Below, piece by piece: positions 58,976 to 64,000 of a stretch of 64,000 nt of DNA (its first letter is position 1; each line of letters begins with the position of its first letter). Both the position numbers and the translations under genes were made by a program. The notes below the pieces were generated by a model. That model was not told where the DNA came from and did no database searches. It saw nothing but the letters and a program-made list of their open reading frames with translations. The DNA comes from Adiantum capillus-veneris (lineage: Eukaryota; Streptophyta; Polypodiopsida; Polypodiales; Pteridaceae). The stretch spans positions 135,752,420 to 135,816,419 of the forward strand of contig CM043964.1 in the NCBI GenBank assembly GCA_014529385.2. The letters run 5' to 3'.

Positions 58976-60627
58976 AAAAAATTTACCAAAAGTAAATAAT
59001 CAAGATTATTTACTTTTGCCATATTGTTCAATTATTTTGACCAAACCAGCACACCACTAGTTTTAGCATGTTATATTAAGCCCACAAATCAAATTTGGCA
59101 AGATTTGGATCTCTTAAGTGAAATTTTGTGGCTAGATATATAACGTCAGTTTGCAGATACGAAACTGTTGACCATTTAAAGAGGGATTATCCAAACTTGG
59201 TGAAACTTGGCTTAAGTTTAGTTGCTTAACCAATTGGTATCAACATTTTGGAAAAAAATCAAGTTAAAAAATCCACTTGTTAATAATCGTGATTATTTAC
59301 ATTTGCTCCAGAGTGAGAAATTTTGCACAACTAAGTATACCACATGGTCAAGCATATCAAGTAGACTGCACAAATCAAATTTGGTGAAATTTGGATCACA
59401 AAATTGAGACTTAAACCAGATTCTTGGAGTCTGAGTTTGCGGACACTAAACAGTCGATAGCTTGGACAAATCTTGTTCAAACTCAACCAAAACTTGTCCA
59501 GAGACCACAACAAGGTGATTACTTGGCAAAAACAAGCCAAAAAAGTGTAAAATTTGAGAAAAGTAAATAATCACGATTACTTACTTTTGAGCCCTAGAAA
59601 CAATATTTTGGACTTTTGAGCTTATATAGTGTTAGAGCAACATAATACAAGGTCACTGGTCAAGTTTGGATTCCATTGGATCAAAATTAATACATGATAA
59701 CTTAGTCTCTAGGTTGCAGACTAGTTCTTTAGCTCCTTGCAAGGATAGAAATTGGAAATCTCATTTATTGACTCACTTAGCTCAGATTGAAGAACCAACT
59801 TGTAGGCAAAGGATTGGGAGCTTGATAGGAGCTGAATTCAAGTCAAGTGGAAAAACGGATAACAATCTAATATGCCGGTTAGGTTATTCAAGGCCCAAAT
59901 TTTCATCATTTCAAAAGTTGCAATCAATTTTGACACTTTCGAGCTAGAGTTAATCTACTCTTGTGAGTCTTAAGAGAATGCATATTTTGCAAAAGTGCTT
60001 TGACACAAGCAATTTTATCCAGCCGAAGCAGCAAAAATTCTGCTAATCAGCACCTAACATTGCTATGAGACAATTTTTACAGGGCCGGTCAACATGGACT
60101 CAAATCGAGCCGAGAATTCAAGTACAACCAAGCAAGCTAGTAGCAGTGGCAACACATGCACAACTGCAACAAAATAAATTTTACAGCTATATGGCTACAA
60201 TGGAGATAAAGTCTTATATGCAGATTTGGAAGGCCATAGGTATCTTATGAGCCAAGATCCTATTGATCAGAGTAAAGCCAAATTTAGAGAACTCCCATAT
60301 GGTCACAGACTTCAGTGGAGGTAGGTATTGCAAACTCAAAGATGAAGTGTAGATAGAAGTATAAAAAGTCAACCCAAGTGTTTATCTAGAAATCTGCACA
60401 GGCCAGTAAAACATACAGTTCGTGCATATGCAATCAAGATCATTGTACATGGATTACAGTGGTCAAATATATAGTTGAGAGCTAGAATTGCAAGCACTAC
60501 AACAAAAAAAGGTGTCATCGACGCAGATATCGATGCAGCGCGTCGCTATGCACGTCGCTGTGAAACCTGTTGCTATTTGCGACGCAGATTGCCACGCACA
60601 TAGCGACGACCATAACAAACAAAAAAA

Positions 60628-60715
60628 TTCTTGGGCAGAGGGCAGGTAGCCTGGCCTGTGCCCAGTTAAAAGATGGACACAGCCACAGCCAGACTTCCTG
60701 CCCTCTGCCCAAGAA
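60628..60715. repeat. Foldback with perfect 19-bp arms in the CACTA end
   Basis: TTCTTGGGCAGAGGGCAGG (60628-60646) and its exact reverse complement (60697-60715). The 50-base loop continues with imperfect pairing (CCTGGCCTGTG against CACAGCCAG). Confidence 0.92.
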
Positions 60716-60889
60716 AGCGAGCAGCACCAAAATCAACCATGCTCCCGTGCGCAGAAATTTCGGCAAAGTTCCCTTTGTTTTTACATAAACTTTTTAAAAA
60801 AAACCATATCATGTATACACCTCCTACATGCTATCCATGTAGGATCTCACATCAGATTTAAGGCCAATGAAAGACAACCGTACCAACTG

Positions 60890-61075
60890 AAAAGCATAAC
60901 CATAACTTAAAAGCATAACCATAACGAACCATAACCATAACTTAAAAGCATAACCATAACGAACCATAACCATAACTTAAAACCATAGCCGGCTATAACC
61001 ACTTTGATCAAAACCATAATGCAGATAACCATAACCATAAACAAAATTAACAATAACCATAAGCATAACCAGAAA
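60890..61075 (+). repeat. AACCATA-type minisatellite
   Basis: Irregular array of CATAACCATAAC and AAAAGCATAACC units, including a repeated block CATAACGAACCATAACCATA (about 60915 and 60956). Confidence 0.9.
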
Positions 61076-61344
61076 GGGAAACAATGACTGTCTATACAAT
61101 GACAATGACAATAATCATAACCATAAGGGAAACAATAACTGTCTCAACACTAACTGTTTGTACAAAAAAGAGACACAGAAGCGTGTCTGTGTCTCACAAA
61201 GCATATATATGAAATTTGGTCCACTGATGACTAGGCGTCGCAACCTGCACATAGGACAACTCACAAAATTAGTATTGATATTACTTCACATATACTGACT
61301 TAATTAAATCAACTCACACATATTAACATCTCACCTCAAGCGAT

Positions 61345-62485
61345 CAGCGAGACTGTAAGGCCTCCCAGTCTACAGGCTCTCCCGAAGCTTCAAGATCATT
61401 CAGTACTTCATAGATACCTCTCCGATATCCATCTGACTCCTCCTCGCGTGTCGGAGCTCGATGCATTGCAAGATTCCTTGTTTATACAAAAATCAAAGTA
61501 ATAAGAATACATGATTCATCGCGTTTTAAAACACGCCATAGTTAAGATTGGATTAGAAACTCACAAACTCATAGCGAAATGTGTCGAAGCCTCCGCTGCC
61601 AAGATGAGATGCCCCCCTCGTCATCTGTCGTACCTGCACGGCCTCACGCTGCTGTCTGAACCGTGTGGCCGCTGTCCACTCATCCTCCCTGATCTACAGC
61701 CACGTCTCATGTGGGATGCCCGAAGGCTTCGGCGAGCCGGTCCTAAAAGCCTTCCGAGCTGCATCTCTTCGATGTTTCACGGTGTCCCGTGCAACACCTT
61801 TGATCCACCGCACCGGAACAACGGAAGAACCCGGAGCAGGCTGGTACTCTCTCAGGATGGTCTCCACTATGTAAGTGACTTTTTCCTTTTCTCGTGATCC
61901 CAAGACGTCAGAATGTTGGTCGAAAACTGCAGCTCCGCAAGCTGGCGAATCCGCTGTCGCATCTCAGTCCCGACTCTATCCATGTCAACAGAACCATCTC
62001 CCCGTACAGTATAAGCTTGGAGGCACTAGGATCGTGTGCCCCCCAAGGTGTCCGAGGTGTGCCAAGAGATGTGTCGAGAGGTGTGCCTGGGTATGACGGG
62101 GGTCGTGAGCGAGGAGGGGTCGAAGCATCTGTGGACCCTCCTCCACAGCAACCACCACCTCCACCTGACGATCGCCGAGATCGGCGAGTGCGCCTGTGCT
62201 GCGGAGATGAGGACGTACCCTCCTCTGCCCCACCCCTAGGTGTCGAAGCGGCCGTGATGGGAGAAGAAGGCGTCGTACCCATAGGCGTCCTGAACCCCGT
62301 AGGTGTCCCCCCCTAGGCGTCGGACCCTCGGGTGTGAAGCTCGGAGGCGTAGTACCCGTGCCTCTGGCTACCCAGTACTGAGAAGCCTCTGCCATCTGAG
62401 CAGGCATCATACCGAAGCCCATGAATGCATCTGCACTCATGGAAGCGGGGTCTGGAATCTGGTATGCCATACTAAAGTCCTGCAC
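61345..62485 (-). pseudogene. CACTA second gene (transposase-24-like), broken
   Basis: Minus strand. After an acceptor (TTTGTGCAG, about 62479-62487) the frame reads DFSMAYQIPDPASMSADAFM, then a Ser/Pro/Gly-rich stretch with a frame change near 62282. The conserved block follows: YQPAPGSSVVPVRWIKGVAR, then DTVKHRRDAARKAFRTG and GIPHETWL (61830-61694), a TAG, then REDEWTAATRFRQQREAVQ (61685-61625) and FDTFRYEF at a donor GTGAGT near 61561. A further exon (61479-61345) reads EESDGYRRGIYEVLNDLEAS. The block matches the plant transposase family found as the second CACTA gene. Confidence 0.75.
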
Positions 62486-62577
62486 AAAGAAAGTAAAATA
62501 AAGCGTCAGAACACAGTTGTTTAAATTAACTTTAAGCTTAATTTTAAATCAAAGTCATCACACAAACACTTACAGGC

Positions 62578-64000
62578 CTAGGCCTTGACGAGTGAGGCAT
62601 CATCGATAAGATCTTGCACCGTATCATCGTCTATCTCTAATTGCAAACATAACTCTGCCCCAACTCGTTCTGGCAGATTGTCTTCATCCATTGCATCTTC
62701 ATCTACAAGTGTCAATTCTGGCTCGTCTGCGTCATCCCTCGTATATCTGTCAGCTTCCTCTGCCATACCTTCGTCCATCTCATCTAATGTCACAGTAGTA
62801 TGGACATCGTCTGATTGACTTTCCTCCAGGAGATCTTGCCCTTCAAATACTTGTTTATTTCTTGGAGCAATCTGAACCACAAACCACCATTGTCGCTCTC
62901 GAGGGTCCGGTACAAAGACCACTTGCTCGCAATGTTCGGGGAGAGCAAATGTGTCGCTCGCATCTGTCCAAATCTTTGTAGAATCTATTTGCACAAGTTT
63001 GTTTCCATCTCTGTGTATCGTTGCATTGCGACCATAAGTAATCACCTTGACCCACTTCACATCCGACAAAAACATCTCAAACCGCCTGAAGCTTACTTTC
63101 AGGATATCTGACACCAGACCACAGTAATCCAGGTTGCTAGTGCTCTCATTCGTGTCTCTAGCACTGGCCCTGCTCTTTTGCATGAAACTAACCATTACCC
63201 CACTATCAAACGTGTTTCTTCTGCTGTCAATTTTTTGTGTTCTGAAATGCTTTCCATGCAACCACAGTGCCATGTATGTATGATACTTCCAGTCACATCC
63301 AATAGCCAGCTCTTCCTCTTCTAGAGATATGGGTTCTCCGATCTATTGAGCTACTCTCACTGTCTTGTCCAACCATGCCATTGTAGGGAATTCAGGTAGA
63401 GGAGCGAGATAGTATGGTAAGGGTAAGCCTCTAGTCGTTCGACTTTGCCTGAAATCCTGTCGCTCTAGATTGCGTCTCTCTTTCTCTTCTTCGTACCTTT
63501 CAAGCCATTTTTGCATCGACGCTGAATTTAGTATACATAACTTCATGATCTTTTCTCGCATGGCTAGGTTCATTTTCTTCGGCACCCCTTGCCCTTGCGG
63601 CTCCTCTCCCACCAGTCTTGCATCCTCCTCATCGCTCTACAGTCGAGGCATTTCTGGGTTAGAAACGGATAGAAATTCGGTCGTCAATACAAGAGACTCT
63701 TGCACTAGCCATCCTTCTGCCATGCTCCCCTCTGGACACGCTTTTTGGCGAACAAAACCCTTAAGTGTTTTCATGAACTGCTCTAGAAGGAACATCCAAA
63801 GGCTGTGGACTGTACCTGCCACTGCAACCTCATCTACTACATGGACGAGCAAGTGCATTTGGATAGTTAGGCAACTCATGGGTAGATACTTCTCAATCAT
63901 GCAAACTGCCTCAATGGAGTTAGCCCTTGCGACTGCAATAGATTCCTCCCGTATCTCCTTGGAAGAGAACCACCGCACTAGCTCTAAAATCTTGTATATG
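62578..64000 (-). pseudogene. tnp2: CACTA tnp2 transposase, C-terminal part (two in-frame TAGs)
   Basis: One minus-strand frame from the window edge to 62578, with TAG at 63637-63639 and 63343-63345. The first part (63978-63640) resembles the DUF4218 region (YLPMSCLTIQMHLLVHVVDE, then FLLEQFMKTLKGFVRQKACP and EGSMAEGWLVQE). A spacer (63612-63346) is followed by the DUF4216-like region (FDSGVMVSF, LDYCGLVSDILKVSF, VKWVKV, VVFVPDPRERQWWFVVQI) and an acidic tail. Ends TAG at 62578-62580, two codons before a donor GTAAGTG at about 62573. The N-terminal half is outside the window; the truncated tnp2 at 40238-42220 covers the complementary region of the family. Confidence 0.85.

Larger units (their letters stand above)
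56913..60494 (+). other. Non-coding interior of LARD-2
   Basis: The first 400 bases align with the LARD-1 interior. The rest is a non-coding region dominated by a roughly 283-bp tandem array (57562-58975) and palindromes. No gag or pol motif is recognisable. The 3' LTR is not in the window before the CACTA end at 60495. Confidence 0.65.
60495..64000 (-). mobile_element. CACTA element, left end and 3' half
   Basis: CACTACAACAAAAAA at 60495 is a standard CACTA terminus. It is followed by GCGACGCA-type subterminal repeats (60528-60608), a foldback, an AACCATA minisatellite and two transposon genes on the minus strand. The right end lies beyond the window. It is presumably inserted in LARD-2 interior sequence. 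Confidence 0.85.

Noticed and set aside
59666-60250. Host genes from short plus-strand open frames
   Set aside because: 60-90 codons without motifs, inside the non-coding LARD-2 interior.

Overview
The window looks like nuclear DNA from a land plant with a large, repeat-dominated genome. The evidence is plant-type LTR retrotransposons (Ty3/gypsy chromoviruses primed by initiator tRNA-Met, Ty3 relics of a second type, a Ty1/copia derivative), En/Spm (CACTA) transposons with tnp2 and a second transposon gene, plant-style introns, and long CT/CA microsatellites. A fern or other large-genome lineage would fit, but the species cannot be fixed from sequence alone. Only one ordinary, apparently intact host gene is seen in 64 kb: a Ser/Thr protein kinase at 29628-30932 (minus strand).

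Layout. 1-6000: a decayed plus-strand Ty3/gypsy element (LTR tail, primer site, gag, protease, RT/RNase H, integrase). 7630-10511: a complete non-autonomous copia-type element (two LTRs, gag only) with a perfect 5-bp target duplication. 10512-15440: relics (a reversed LTR piece, minus-strand Ty3 gag and protease). 15480-26446: a tandem chromovirus array, LTR-interior-LTR-interior-LTR, whose outer ends carry the same 5-bp target duplication; both interiors keep gag and integrase/chromodomain but have lost protease-RT-RNase H through different deletions. 26600-28456: a copia RNase H scrap and a possible SINE. 28457-35396: a direct segmental duplication containing the kinase (copy 1) and a truncated, frameshifted kinase copy (copy 2). 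About 35400-60494: two facing non-coding LTR retroelements (called LARD-1 and LARD-2 here) with tRNA-Asp-like primer sites. The LTR of LARD-2 is split by a 17-kb nest (39454-56507) made of a second chromovirus subtype (element D), which itself holds CACTA material (tnp2, a 1.5-kb palindromic satellite, a second transposon gene) and a fuller chromovirus (element 4). 60495 to the end: the left end and 3' half of another CACTA element.

How it fits together. The chromoviruses share one plan: gag with an Arg/Ser-rich tract, CCHC knuckle, DPG-type protease, RT, RNase H, integrase, GPY module and chromodomain, all on the minus strand. The copies are not functional as seen: they carry stops, frameshifts and catalytic-residue losses. 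Many stops are TAG where the family usually has Gln (CAG), the pattern expected from decay of methylated, silenced DNA. The order of events can be read from the nesting: LARD-2 first, element D into its LTR, then element 4 and CACTA DNA into D. Region-specific palindromes (57.5-59.6 kb; 42.8-44.35 kb; 60.6 kb) are the least explained structures.
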